Assembly: GCA_951640195.1 (NCBI GenBank)
Contig: OX621175.1
Location: forward strand, 868,001-932,000
Direction of reading: 5' to 3'
DNA length: 64,000 bases
Source of the DNA: Porpolomopsis calyptriformis
Taxonomy: Eukaryota; Basidiomycota; Agaricomycetes; Agaricales; Hygrophoraceae
In this document: positions 12,301-23,532 of the stretch, in pieces
Layout of the letters: the number at the start of each line of letters is the position of its first letter
Position numbering within the stretch: the first letter of the stretch is position 1
Notes under the pieces: generated by a model
The model's database searches: none
What the model was told of the DNA's origin: nothing
The model's input: only the letters and a program-made list of their open reading frames with translations
Program-made: the position numbers and the translations under genes

Positions 12301-13000
12301 CGGAATTTGCATATAACAATGCTCTGAATGCTACTACTGGGATATCCCCTTTTTTCGCCAACAAGGGTTATTATCCAAATATTTCAGTACACCCTGAGCG
12401 TGATCTTACTTCCATTCGAGCCAGAGAACTAGCTGTTGATTTGGACGAACTCCACTCCGAACTCCGAAATACCATCTCCGAAGCTCAAAAGCATTATCAG
12501 CACTACGCTGACTTAAAGCGCATTCCAGCCCCTGATTTCGAAATAGGAACTCAAGCCTTCGTAAAAGCCAAGTTTTTCGAACTACCAGACCCTCCAAGAA
12601 ACTCTCGGAGAAGAACTTAGGTCCTTTCGAGGTCATTGCCTGAGTTGGAACCCATTCCTATACTCTCCGTTTGCCTAGTTCCATGAAAGCTATCCATCCT
12701 GTCTTTCATGTATCACAGTTGGAACCAGCCTCACCAAATACGATTCCGAACTGAGTACAACCTCCGCCTCCTCTGGTAATCATAGATGGAGAACCGGAGT
12801 TCGAGATCTCCGAAATCCTAGACTCAAAAATTGATAATAGGTGTCGCTTATGCAAATTATTGTATTTGGTTCATTGGGAAGGCTATGAAGGTACCGACAA
12901 AGAAACTTCATGGATCCTCGCTACTGAGCTAGGATATGCTTCGGAACTTGTCTCGGAGTTCCACTCCGCTTATCCGGAGAAACCTGGACCTGACTATTGA
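9300..13000 (+). pseudogene. Element B pol: protease, RT, RNase H, integrase, chromodomain
   Basis: In order: protease (LIDSGSTHCFLD near 9440-9480), TGA at 9592, RT (9627 onward), TGA at about 10269-10271 and near 10396, RT palm and thumb plus RNase H (10458-11624), HHCC zinc region (11700-11850), integrase core (about 11890-12400), a one-base deletion near 12576 that shifts frame relative to copy A, and a chromodomain (12800-12990) ending at TGA 12998-13000. The RT box reads YLDN (AAT at 10563-10565). Element E inserted exactly at the terminal stop. Most breaks are C to T or G to A at CpG. Confidence 0.9.
12996..13000. repeat. Target-site duplication ATTGA, left of E
   Basis: ATTGA precedes the TGTTACAGTC start of E and recurs at 20227-20231 after its 3' LTR. 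In copy A the same site is uninterrupted (GACTATTGATTTC). The duplicated bases include the TGA stop codon of B pol. Confidence 0.95.
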
Positions 13001-13385
13001 TGTTACAGTCACTTCATTTTGTTGCCTCACTGACTTTCCTTTTTTGTCTTATCTAATCTTATCTTCCATTTGATCTTATCTTATCTCTCCTTATCTAATC
13101 TTTTATCTTATCTCCTCATAGATTAGAGGTGATAACGCCATTGGCTGATGAAGACGTGCTCCGCAGTAACTGCGCAAGGCTATACAGTGCTGCGCATCAG
13201 TCAGCTGTTCCATGGATTGTCACTGTGGTTACCACAATCACAGCCCAGGCCCGGGTAGGTATAAGTAGAGCACAGAACGCTTGTATCTCCCTTAGATTTG
13301 TCCTTCAATGTTGTCACCACCAGTTTATGCGCTGGTCTCTCTGTGATTTACATCAAGCGACCTGAGTCCCTCTGCCGACACAACA
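13001..13385 (+). repeat. 5' LTR of element E
   Basis: 385 bp, TGTTACAGTC...CGACACAACA, with a CTTATCTAAT-type pyrimidine repeat near 13045-13120 and TATAAG at 13260-13265. It differs from the 3' LTR (19859-20226) mainly by a 17-bp block in the CTTATCT repeat and scattered transitions. Confidence 0.93.
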
Positions 13386-13398
13386 GAAGGACAAATCT
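13386..13398 (+). promoter_or_regulatory. Self-priming primer-binding site of element E
   Basis: GAAGGACAAATCT directly abuts the LTR end and is the exact 13-nt reverse complement of AGATTTGTCCTTC at 13294-13306 in the LTR, which lies 34 bp after the TATAAG box. This is the same geometry as in element B with a different sequence. Confidence 0.8.
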
Positions 13399-13535
13399 CT
13401 CCACTCACCTCGCTTTTCTTCTCAAGAGTCGCTGGTCAAGATTCGTCTGACACCAACTGCTTTTCTTAAAGCCATTGCTGTTGCCTACCCGGAATCCCGA
13501 CAGGCTCCTTCCCGACCGATTCATCCTCTCTCGCC

Positions 13536-15428
13536 TTGAGAACCACGGGAGACACTTCGGTACATCCCTGCATAGTATCAAGAGTGACCACCACCCTGGA
13601 TCATTCTCCCTCTACCCCGCCCCCATCCTACTCCCCACCTCACCAATCCCCTCAGGCCTCGTCCAGTATGCTCATTAGCTACTCGGAACAACAGGCCATT
13701 GACGCTCTAGAAGTCGAACAAGCCCAACTTGAAGTTCTTGCACTCGAGTTTTCCCACCTCGCCTTCGACATCACCCCTCCCACTTCCGCCAACCTTTCCC
13801 CCACCTCATCTCATTCTTCTCTTTCTTTAGATTCGTATTATACTGCCCTGTCTCCCCCGGATTCAGATGACAGTCTAGACCAATACCTTGAAATCGAACC
13901 ACAAACATTTAATCGCATTCGAGTTAGAATCTTTCGTTCCCCGGTTCTCGTTGCCAATTTTCTCACCTCTTCCATCTGCGTTTTCTACCGTCGCAGGTCT
14001 TCCAGTCATATCTGAGAGATCCACGTCCGAGATAACCTGTCACCACACCTCCCCGTACAAGTTCCCATTGATCAAGCTTCAGCCTCACAGATGAGGAGTT
14101 AGAGTTCCAGGACGCTGTCGACACATCTGCTGACATACATTCACCACTTTCATCTCAGATCCTCGACCCCTCGACTCCCTCTGTCTTTGCCATCCTTGGA
14201 CCCACTGTTCTCCCTGCCCCCACACCACGACCGTTAGAAACACCATCACCCTTCGCGTTCGGACGTCCCCGTTTCCTCCGAACACCACCTCGACCTCTTT
14301 CCTGCTCGTCATCCTCTCCCACGAAGGTGACCACCTCTACCACCCCGCAACAACCACTTCTGGAAACCCCCTGGAAACCGAAAGACTCTTCTCCACCGAG
14401 GAGGTCTCCTTCCCCTGAGCCGAATCCATCCCCTCATTTCTCTCTGGCTCCTTTCCCTTCTTCGTCTCCCCCACTGCCTTTGAATCCGAACCCACTTCCC
14501 CCCACACAACCAACAGCTCCCATGGCCTCCATATCAAAAACTATCAAGCTCACCCAACCTGACGTCTTCAATAGCGACAAGAAATTATACAAGAACTGGT
14601 TTCGCCAAGTCATCATCTTCCTTCGCGGCAGCGAAGTAACAGACCCAGAGAAGATGATACTAGTCACCTTGTCGTATATGAAGGAAGGCATTGCCGCCGA
14701 GTGGGCTCAGCAGTATGTGGACGCCTTCTTTGGCCGAACAGACCCCACCACCGGTAACCTCCTCCCTCTTGGCCCCTGGAAGGATTTCGTGGATGTTTTG
14801 GATGTTGTCTTCACTGACCATGCCATGGAGCAGCGTGCCCATGAGGAAGTTGAACATTTTTCGCAAGGACGTTTAGGTATTATAGATTGGTTCGTCAAGT
14901 TGGAACTCTTGTTCCACCAAGCTGGCCTCGTCAGCCAGGATAAAGAATGCCAACCAGAGCATTATTCGTCAAATGTATATGTCGCCCCCGCTCCCCACCA
15001 CCTACCCCAGGTACCACGATAAGGTCGTGGCCATCGGCCAGTTACTGGAATGTTTCCATGATCAGGAACATCATCAGTGCCCATTGGCCCCTTCTTCTCA
15101 TCTAGCCTTCCGCCCCTCTGCTCCGCACTTCTATCCCCTGCCCCCTCAGGACAAGCAAGTGCCGTCTGGCACCATCCACGGAGGACAGGGTTTACCCATG
15201 GATCTGAGCAAGATGCGTCAGACCAACAGGTGTTACAATTGTGGACAGACTGGCCATTTCCGTCGGGAATGCCCACAGGAGCTCAAGAAGGTCAACGTTC
15301 ATGCACTCCAGCACGAACTAACCATCGATGAGATCTCCGAGCTGATGAATTTCCTTTCGGCAGAGGAACACAGCTCGCCTGAGCCCGCCCCCAACAACGA
15401 CAAACAGGATTTTGGCAACGGTCGATAG
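13536..15428 (+). pseudogene. Element E gag
   Basis: The open segments are out of register: an N-terminal Ser/Pro-rich part (13536-14015), the gag core (14519-14945; MASISKTIKLTQPDVF, WFRQVIIFLRGSEV, WAQQYVDAFFG) and, after a frameshift near 14940-14950, the remaining core and zinc knuckle (CYNCGQTGHFRREC, about 15230-15275), ending at 15428. Before the core, 14016-14326 has several stops. The knuckle is a canonical CX2CX4HX4C. Confidence 0.82.
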
Positions 15429-15796
15429 AGATGCGCTCGCTCTATTCGACGGAATCATGCCTACTTTGGCATTGTGAACAGATAGTATCAGACACCCCCC
15501 TTGTTACCCCTTCTCCCCTTTCCATTCTTTGTACTACTATGACAGCATGTACAATACCAAATACCAACAAGTCTGTCAATGAAATTTGTCCCTCACTGTC
15601 TATGCCAGATGTAAGCACCGAGTGCCTCAAAATCCCCGATTCTCCCATTCCCGAATCATTGTCTCTCCCTTCTGTCGATTCAATCGACATCGACTCTCTT
15701 TCTTCCCCCCTGGAAATTGTTAACGCTATTAAGGAACAGGCTAATTTTGCAATTCCCATTCTTTCAAAATGGTCTCATCCTGCCTGATCGTTAGAG

Positions 15797-17833
15797 ATGA
15801 CTCAAACAATGATCGATCAGATCAACGCCCTTTCAACAGAGAATGCCATTCAAGCCCTCAACGAACTCAAGGAACCTTATGTATTCATTCATGGTTCGGG
15901 CTCAAGAAATCAATTGACTCTTAAAACCGTTATCACCACCCTGGATAATCGTACCGAACACATCGCAACTGCTCTCATCAATAGTGGCTGCGAAGGTTCA
16001 TGCATTGACATCAAGTACATCCAAGAAAACGACCTTCACACGACCAAGCTCGCTCGACTAATTCCGGTACACAATGCTGATGGACAACCCAATTCCAAGG
16101 GACCCATCTCTGAAATGGTCACACTCAAGCTCAAGATCGATACTCATGTCGAACGGATCAACTTCAGTGTCACAAACCTCAGCAAGTCTCAGATTTTCCT
16201 CGGACATGACTGGTTAAGGAGTCATAACCCCTCCATCAACTGGAAGGCCAATTCCCTTGTTCTCAATTGATGCCCCCCGGACTGTCATCCTTCCCCTCTC
16301 CCGGATTCTGCCAACATCAACGAACTCACTCTTGAGGATGGCAATCAACTACTCATGGTTGATTTCAATCCCACCATCCGGGTTCGTTTGATGGGGACAA
16401 AGTCTCAGGATCTCGCGATCAAGGCCTGGGAAGCCCAGAAGAAGGACCACACCTGGAAGGAAATTGTACCCGAATTCCTCCACGAATTCCAAGACGTCTT
16501 TACCAAGGAAGATTTCAACGAACTCCCCCCAAGTTGTCCCTGGGACCACGCAATCGAACTTCTCCCCGGAACCGAAGAGAAGCTTGACTGCAAGGTCTAT
16601 CCACTCTCCGTGGACGAACGTGCTCAATTGGATGAGTTCTTGGAAGAGAACCTCTGCACTGGACGAATTCAAAAATCAATCTCCCCCATTGCCTCCCCGT
16701 TCTTCTTCATCAAAAAGAAAGATGGTCGACTACGCCCCATCCAGGATTATAGGAAACTCAATGACATGACTGTCAAAAACAGATACCCCCTCCCTCTGAT
16801 CAACGAACTGATTGATACCCTGCAGAACGCCTACTATTTTACTAAGCTAGACGTTCGTTGGGGATACAACAACGTGCGGATCAAGGAAGGAGATGAACAT
16901 AAAGCCGCATTCCGAACCAACTGCGGCCTGTTTGAACCTCTTGTCATGTTCTTCGGTCTCACCAACTCGCCCGCGACATTCCAAAACATGATGAACAACA
17001 TTTTCCACATCCAAATCGTCGAAGGACATGTCTTGGTCTACATATACGACATCCTTATCTTCAACAAGGATCTCGAAACGCACCATCAACATGTTTATGA
17101 AGTTATGACCACACTTCGCGAACACAAACTCTACCTCAAACCAGAGAAGTGCGATTTCGACCAACGCCAAGTGGAATACCTCAGTGTCATCGTGTCAGAA
17201 GGCCACGTTAAGATGGACCCTGTCAAGGTCCAAGGGATCACTAACTGGCCAACCCCCGAGTGCAAGCGAGATGTCCAAGCTTTCCTTGGATTCTGTAACT
17301 TCTACTGTCGATTCATCCACCATTTTGCTGGAATGGCTTGACCCCTCAATACGTTAACTGGAAACACTCCTTTTGACTGGACCACTGAATGCCAGGATGC
17401 CTTCGACATCCTGAAAACAATCATTACAACCTCTCCCGTCCTCTCCATCACTAACGACGACGACTTACTCCGTGTAGAAACTGATGCCTCAGACTACGCG
17501 TTGGGCACTATATTATCACAAAAACAAGACAACATTTGGAAGCCCATCGCCTATGTCTCCAAGGCTTTTACCCCCACGGAACGAAACTATCAGATTTACG
17601 ACTGCAAGTTGCTCGCAATTATGACCACACTCCAGGAGTTCCACAAATGGCTATTGTCTACTAAGCAGGTCTTTGAGGTTTGGATGGATCACGCCAACCT
17701 CCAGTACTTCAAGCTGCCCCAGAAGCTGAACAGACGCCAAGCTAGGTGGCTCACGGAGCTTCAGGACTATCACTTCACTCTCCACCATGTCGCCGGCAGG
17801 GCCAACTCCAAGGCCGATATCCTGTCGAGATGA
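15797..17833 (+). pseudogene. Element E protease, RT and RNase H
   Basis: The protease frame (15797-16270) has ALINSGCEGSCID where the active Asp of the DSG triad is Asn (AAT at 15980-15982). After TGA at 16268-16270 the RT (16355-17341) shows FFFIKKKDGRLRPIQDYR and FTKLDVRWGYNNVRI, but the catalytic box is YIYD. After TGA near 17341, RNase H (17342-17833) has VETDASDYALG and MDHANLQYF and ends ...KADILSR. Without these stops the region would be one polyprotein. Confidence 0.87.
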
Positions 17834-19675
17834 CCAGGTTTTGAGAGGGGGGTGAATGACAATGACAATGTTATTTTACTTCTGTCTAATCTTTTTCCGG
17901 TCCCGAATCATCCTATAGTAGATCTCCGCCAGGTTCAGCATGAGATTGAACCCGTTAATTTCCATTCTCGAATCCGAAACTCGTATTGGAATTCCAAGAA
18001 ACAAGTTACGCTCCTTTAAGAAAAACGCAAAACTAATTGGAAGATCCAAGACGATGGCATCAAGACTTTCTTGGACTGAATTTACGTCTCAAAGGACACC
18101 CCACTCCGTGGTGAAATCATTGCTCAATACCACGATAATCCTCTCTCTGGACACTACGGCTCCTTCAAGACCTCTGAAGCTGTGTGTCGTGACTACTGGT
18201 GGCCCACCATCAGGAGAGATGTCGAGACCTATGTCTGTGGTTGCGAAACATGCCAACGAACCAAGGCATCCCAACTACCTGCAAAAACCCCACTCCATCC
18301 CTTCGATCCTCCTCCTCAACCCTGGGATACAATCACGGTTGATCTTGTTGGCCCCATACCTGAATGTCAGGGCTACAACGCAATCCTCACGATCGTCAAC
18401 CACTTCTCAAAGGCTGTCAAATTCGAAGCCACCCACATCGAGTTGAACTCTGAAGGGTTCACGAAGATCATTCGGGATCGCGTCATCCGAGATCACGGTG
18501 TCCCCCAATGCATCATCCACAATCATGATCCGCAATTCATTTCCAAATTCATGACTGATCTTTTCCGTCTTCTGGGCACTTCCCAGAACGTTTCCACAGC
18601 CTACTATCCCCAGACTGATGGCCAATCCGAACGAATGAATCAGACGCTCGAACAATACCTTCGCGTCTTTGTCAATCATCGTCAGGACAATTGGAAAGAA
18701 TGGCTTGCGTTAGCTGAGTTCTTGTACAATAGCTCAGTCCACGCAGCCACGCAACAAACCCCTTTCTATGTCAACTATGGTCAGAACCCCTGGAAGGGAA
18801 ACGATACCACAAGAGAAGTCCGAAACGAGTCCGCAACCCAATTCACTGATTGGATGAAAAACATCCATCAAGAAGCTGAAGCCGCCCTCAGGAGAGTGAA
18901 TGAAACTATGAAGGCTGCCCATGATAAACATGTCCGAACTGCTCAAGAATATTCACCAGGAGATAAAGTATGGTTGGCTGCTACCAACATTAAGACCAAA
19001 CGACCAATGAAGAAGCTCGACAACAAACGCTTCAGTCCTTTCAAGGTTGTTGAGAAAATTGGCCATTCCACCTACAAACTTGATCTCCCCCATGAATGGT
19101 TGGGACTCCATCCAGTCTTCAATGAATCCTACCTCTCCCCTTATCAATCTCCCTCGTTCCCCAATCAGAAAAAACCTACTCCTCCTCCCCCAATCCAACT
19201 GGAAGGCAACTCTGAATACGTCGTCAATGAAATTCTGGACTCTCGTCTGCGACGAGGAAAACTCCAATACTTGGTACACTGGGAAGGCTACACTAGTGAA
19301 GAAAATACTTGGGAACCTGAGTCGAACACTAAAAATGCTCAGGAACTGGTTGACGAGTTTCACACTCTCCACCCTGATCGACCAGCCCCTCAACTCCAAT
19401 TGTGCGTCATCCGAATGGACGACTTCTTTGGGATTGACGAACGTCTCTACGACCCAATCACGGATTCCACCGGCGAGGACTACAAATTGCCAAGGGTCAG
19501 TGATAACATCGACGTTCTCATCCCATTCCACCCCACAGAGGTCAATTGTCTATTCGAATGCAAATTCAATGGTTCCATCTTCCTCCCCCACTTGCCTTCA
19601 TCCGTTCGTCAAGCGTGGATCTATGAATCCAGTCCTGTCAATGCTGTAACTACTGTTCTACGACTGGACAGCTGA
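17834..19675 (+). pseudogene. Element E integrase with chromodomain and C-terminal extension
   Basis: After stops in 17834-18181, an open frame of 497 residues (18182-19675) holds the zinc-finger end (CGCETCQRT), integrase core (VDLVGPIPECQG, YYPQTDGQSERMNQTLEQY) and a well-kept chromodomain (YVVNEILDSRLRRG, LVHWEGYTSEENTWEPES). The second catalytic position reads NHDPQF where D-containing SDRDPQF-like sequence is usual. About 100 residues follow the chromodomain (MDDFFGIDERLYDP... to 19675); I do not recognise this extension. Confidence 0.85.
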
Positions 19676-19858
19676 GGTCAAATACTCCGAATGTACCAAT
19701 TAGTCTCTCCCTTGTCCGCTCTAGAGATTCGTCGATGGTACCAATACCACCTCCCAATCTCTCCCTGCTATGCGCCTCGATGGTTGTTACGAGACTGTTC
19801 AAGACATCTCCAACGCCTGTTCTAACGTTGCGCAGACATGAATTTGAAGAGAGGGTGA

Positions 19859-20226
19859 TGTTACAGTCACTTCATTTTGTCACCTCACCAACTTTCCTTT
19901 TTCGTCTTATCTAATCTTATCTTATCTCTCCTTATCTAATCTTTTATCTTATCTCCTCATAGATTAGAGGTGATAACGCCATTGGCTGATGAAGACATGC
20001 TCCGCAGTAACTGCGCAAGGCTATACAGTGCTGCGCATCAGTCAGCTGTTCCATGGATTGTCGCTGTGGTTATCACAATCACAGCCCAGGCCTGGGTAGG
20101 TATAAGTAGAGCACAGAATGCTTGTATCTCCCTTAGATTTGTCCTTCAACGTTGTCACCACCAGTTTATGCGCTGGTCTCTCTGTGATTTACGTCAAGCA
20201 ACCTGAGTCCCTCTGCCGACACAACA
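19859..20226 (+). repeat. 3' LTR of element E
   Basis: 368 bp, preceded by the purine tract GAAGAGAGGGTGA and followed by the ATTGA target duplication. It is shorter than the 5' LTR by one block of the CTTATCT-rich repeat. Confidence 0.93.
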
Positions 20227-20278
20227 ATTGATTTCTTTCACTCTTATTTATCCTTTTCTTCGATTCAAAAAACATTAC

Positions 20279-21052
20279 CTATTCCATTGAAGGGACTATT
20301 TCTACATCCCTTATAGGCATTTCCTCCTCCGACATCTCCGAACTTTCTCTGCTCTCTCCACTGTCCTTATAATCCCCATCCAGCAGCTCCTCAGTCCTCT
20401 CCATGGACTCCCTCATTCTCTTCATCTCCATTCTCATCTTCCTCATCTCCCCCTGAACTCCTTGCAACTCCTCCCTCAAATTTGCCATCTCTGACAACTC
20501 CGCATTCCCTCATTGCCTCTTTCCTCCGTGTTCCGGTTCCTCCATGGTACTCCGGACGCGTTTCCTTTTTGCTGGTTCTTCCCCAACCCAGCATTTGGCC
20601 TTTACCTGTTGGCAGGCGGTACAACTCCGGGCCTTCCCCTGTCCAGTCAGCCACACGCATTCTTCTGCGCTCCCTTTCCTGACACAAGGCTCGCACGGAG
20701 CCCTCCTAATGAATTCCGGTCAACTCCGGAATAAAGCGGATAAAAAAGAAAGTACTTACAGCCTTCTGATCAAGGCCTCTTGCCACCCTGATCTTTCCTC
20801 CACTGTCATCTCTGCCATCTCTGCTTGCTCCACTGTTCGAGTCGCCTCCTTCGCCCTCCTTGCTGCCTCCCTTTTTGCAGCTTTGGCTGCCTTTCTAGCC
20901 ACCCATCGCTCCTCTGCCAACTGGCGCTCTTCCTCCGTCCTCCAGGCCTCCTCCACTTCTTTCTGTGCTTCCTTGCATTCTCGTTGTTCTTCATTTTCAA
21001 GCAGGACTTGCAGTTGTGCAAGTTGGGCTTGGATCTCTCCGCAAGTGGGCAT
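20279..21052 (-). pseudogene. Antisense six-cysteine coiled-coil gene of element B
   Basis: A two-exon minus-strand gene between pol and the 3' LTR. Exon 1 (21052-20760) begins MPTCGEIQAQLAQLQ and is a charged Ala/Arg/Glu coiled coil. Intron 20706-20759 (GTAAGT...TTAG). Exon 2 (20705-20279) has CEPC-x8-C, then SCTAC-x6-C (CQQVKAKCWVG), a basic stretch, a heptad helix and an acidic tail. One in-frame TGA (a CGA to TGA change) interrupts exon 2 just after the basic region. The A copy (3743-4508) is open at that place, so each copy is damaged elsewhere. The function is unknown; zinc or nucleic-acid binding is plausible from the cysteines and basic residues. Confidence 0.62.
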
Positions 21053-21221
21053 TGTTAATGAAGAAGAGTGGTCCACTGGACCTCATTATATATGTCCCGA
21101 TTTCAAACTCCGACGATTCTCTGAAATCCGCCACATTCCGAAACTCCGATTTCTTAGTCATTACCAAATATGGTCAAGTCCAATATGCGGTCTCAAGGGC
21201 TCACCCTTAAGAGGGAGATAC

Positions 21222-21477
21222 TATTACATCCCAGTTCCGATGAACTCCGATGAATTCCAATGAACTCCGATAATTCCAACAACTCCAAACACTCTGTACT
21301 TTTCACATGTTTCTTACTTATAACGTCCTCTGTCGTCACTATGTCTCAGATATAATTATCTAGCAGGTATATAAGTACTGCATTTTTTCCCTGTATCTGT
21401 AGACAGAATATCGACTAAGTCCCATCGTTTATCCAACTCCGATCTCTGAAATCAACTCCAAAACTTCGGACCTAACA
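21222..21477 (+). repeat. 3' LTR of element B
   Basis: 256 bp matching 7783-8038, preceded by the purine tract AAGAGGGAGA. The first dinucleotide is TA instead of TG, a single transition. It is followed by the CTGGC duplication at 21478-21482. Confidence 0.93.
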
Positions 21478-23301
21478 CTGGCTCAGCATTAGGTCCAGCG
21501 TAGTTGGACAATTTCAACTATTTCAAGAATGATTGAAGCCACCCATCAAATTTCTTGATGTCCTCCTCACCGCTATACTCTTTTGGAGTAGGCAGTTTAG
21601 GTGATGAGGTTCAGAAACCGGATAGGTTTCCTTTCAGTAGTTTGCCCACTTGTTCATCAATTAATTTATGATATTTATGATGAATGTCTCTGAGGTAATC
21701 AGAGCGTTGATCTTTCCCCTCATATTTATGAGGTTTATGGCTACGACTTCTGTGTCATATTGTTGTTTTCAACATCTGTTTAGATGTTCTCTTACTGCCA
21801 TGTCCGGTAGCATCGGAGGGTCGATTTCTCGACTAGTTACTTCCAGTGTCTGTTGTTTCGCTACAATTGGACTCATCATCAGAAGATGATCCTTGATCTG
21901 GGTCATCTGAATCACTGTCATCTGACTGGTGATACCGCCTTCTATCTGAGGGCAGCCTGCAGTCTCGTTTAGACTGCTCATTCTATCCTTCTGCCCATAA
22001 ATCTATGGTTTCTCCAGAAGCGTCGAAGGCAATGCCTTGATCATCCAGGCCAGATCTTCTGGTTTCACGGATATCGCCATTTCTCAACCTTTGGATGGCC
22101 ACTCTGTCCTTGAGTGTGAATGTGCCCGGTCTCAAGGCCGCTTTGTTTTCTTGTTCGAATGACCTGTTCCGGTTGTTCCTCTTCTTACTTCCATGTTGAT
22201 GTTTATTGACTTGATCAGCTGCTGCTCGCCATCTCTGATAGATGGAACTCATCTCTTCTTCTTGTCGAGGATGGCAAAGCTCAGCTTCTACTTGTTGCAG
22301 AAGTTTGTCTTCTTCATCCCTATCTGGACAAATGGTTGTATCCATCTTATTTCGACAGGTGTTGTTGCTATTCTTATACACCATAACCTTATTAAGGTTG
22401 TTGGCTAGCTTCATGAATTCCTCATGACTAATTCTGCCCATTCTCATCTGAATGAGTACATTAACCCAATCAACTAGATTGGAGAGCGTCTCACTTGATG
22501 CCTCGTAATTCTGCAGGTGCTTTTCTTGTCGTCTCTTATTATGGGCGACAGTCGACATCTGACTGTGTGTGGGTGATGGGTCTCGTCGCTCATATTGATT
22601 ATCTATTTCATTATGCTGTAATAGATTTAACATTTGATGAATGTATACTTGTTCATTCAGGTTTCGTGATGAGGAAGGGACTCCTGTCCTCATTTGACCC
22701 TCAGTGAGGGTGTGCATTAAAGTATTGAGCGTAGGGTCAATTGTCATGCTTACGCGCCAACTTGTTGTCGGCGATGACTCCTCTCTTTCTGTAAGTTGGG
22801 AGCTGCCATCATCTAAGTTGGCACAATGTCTTTGTTCACTCTGGGGTGAATTTACAGTCGTTGCTGGCCATCTTTGGGTGTCACTGAGGTCATGACGTGG
22901 CATGCCTGAATCAGTGACAGCGCTTGTCTGCGCTGTTCCCAGGTCATTGTCGTAAGGCAGTTTGCCTTGCGAGTTGCACGCCATTGAGGCCTGTGTGATT
23001 CGAGTCTTTGTGTGGGTCTTCATCATTGATGGAGGCTGTGTTGTCAACAGGGAAGCTTTTTCAATCAAAGTTGATTTACACAGATATTCCACAATTTCTT
23101 GTGGATGTGCAAAAAAGTGTAAGGGTTGTGGATAAGTTATCACACTTTGCTCAATACCAGGATATGCACAGAACCAATGTATTGGGGCAATCTGGTATAA
23201 GCAGGAGTGGGATGTAAACTTATTGTTTACCTAAGCATAACTGGTACTTAAGGTATCCGGTACAAATACATACAAACACAGTGCGGTGGCTGTATGTAAC
23301 A
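21478..23301 (-). mobile_element. Minus-strand Gypsy element C, right segment
   Basis: The gag N-terminal part and leader of C, separated from 4913-7782 by B. A possible short LTR of about 124 bp (23178-23301; on the minus strand TGTTACATAC...CCAATACA) would end C here and explains why the gag frame of remnant F stops being recognisable just left of 23302. That LTR call is tentative, because its partner lies outside the window. Confidence 0.75.
21483..23143 (-). pseudogene. Element C gag, N-terminal half
   Basis: The open part (23143-21983) is a hydrophilic Gln/Asn/Arg-rich protein with no clear domain (e.g. LSNLVDWVNVLIQMRMG, NRNRSFEQENKAALRPG). The likely start is an internal ATG near 23025. 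Below 21983 the frame continues with several stops through an Asp/Ser-rich stretch and EEDIKKFDGWLQSFL, then enters the gag core that resumes at 7777 across element B. It is too decayed to be translated intact. Confidence 0.75.
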
Positions 23302-23348
23302 TATCTGTTACAGCGGCATTGTTGATGTCTTTCATGGGATATGGCTCA

Positions 23349-23353
23349 TTGGG
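23349..23353. repeat. Target-site duplication TTGGG flanking D-right
   Basis: TTGGG immediately before TGTCATG (23354) recurs at 25061-25065 immediately after ...GTGACA. Removing D plus one TTGGG rejoins the minus-strand gag frame of remnant F (...MPNHHPNEPYPMKDI). Confidence 0.88.
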
Positions 23354-23532
23354 TGTCATGAAATTGGCGTTCACTCTCTTAAAATTTCTCTCTTTTCTTC
23401 ATTCTTTTCTTTTCTTTCTTATGCCAATTCTTTTGGGAGGGGGGCTGTCTTTATTGGCAGCAGAAACTACTTGTACAAAGGGAGGAGTCCATGTCCGACT
23501 AGCTAACTATACTAGTCCGTCTTGGCAATCTC

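Larger units (their letters stand above)
13001..20226 (+). mobile_element. Complete Ty3/Gypsy element E nested in B
   Basis: A 7.2-kb element of a family unrelated to B at the LTR level. It has LTRs of 385 and 368 bp (TGTTACAGTC...CGACACAACA), a self-priming PBS, a Pro/Ser-rich gag with CCHC knuckle, protease, RT, RNase H, and integrase with chromodomain and an unusual C-terminal extension. It is the youngest layer of this nest, because nothing interrupts it. Stops and frameshifts in gag and pol make it non-autonomous. Confidence 0.95.
7783..21477 (+). mobile_element. Complete Ty3/Gypsy element B, interrupted by E
   Basis: A full chromoviral Gypsy element with 256-bp LTRs at both ends, CTGGC target duplications, a self-priming PBS, gag, protease, RT, RNase H, integrase, chromodomain and an antisense ORF before the 3' LTR. 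About 6.5 kb is its own sequence; 13001-20226 is the nested element E plus one copy of its ATTGA duplication. It carries several CGA to TGA type stops and an RT active-site change, so it is dead but well preserved. A is a second copy of the same family. Confidence 0.95.

Noticed and set aside
14085..14537. Minus-strand Arg/Gly-rich frames in element E
   Set aside because: Shadows of the Pro/Ser-rich gag region on the other strand.
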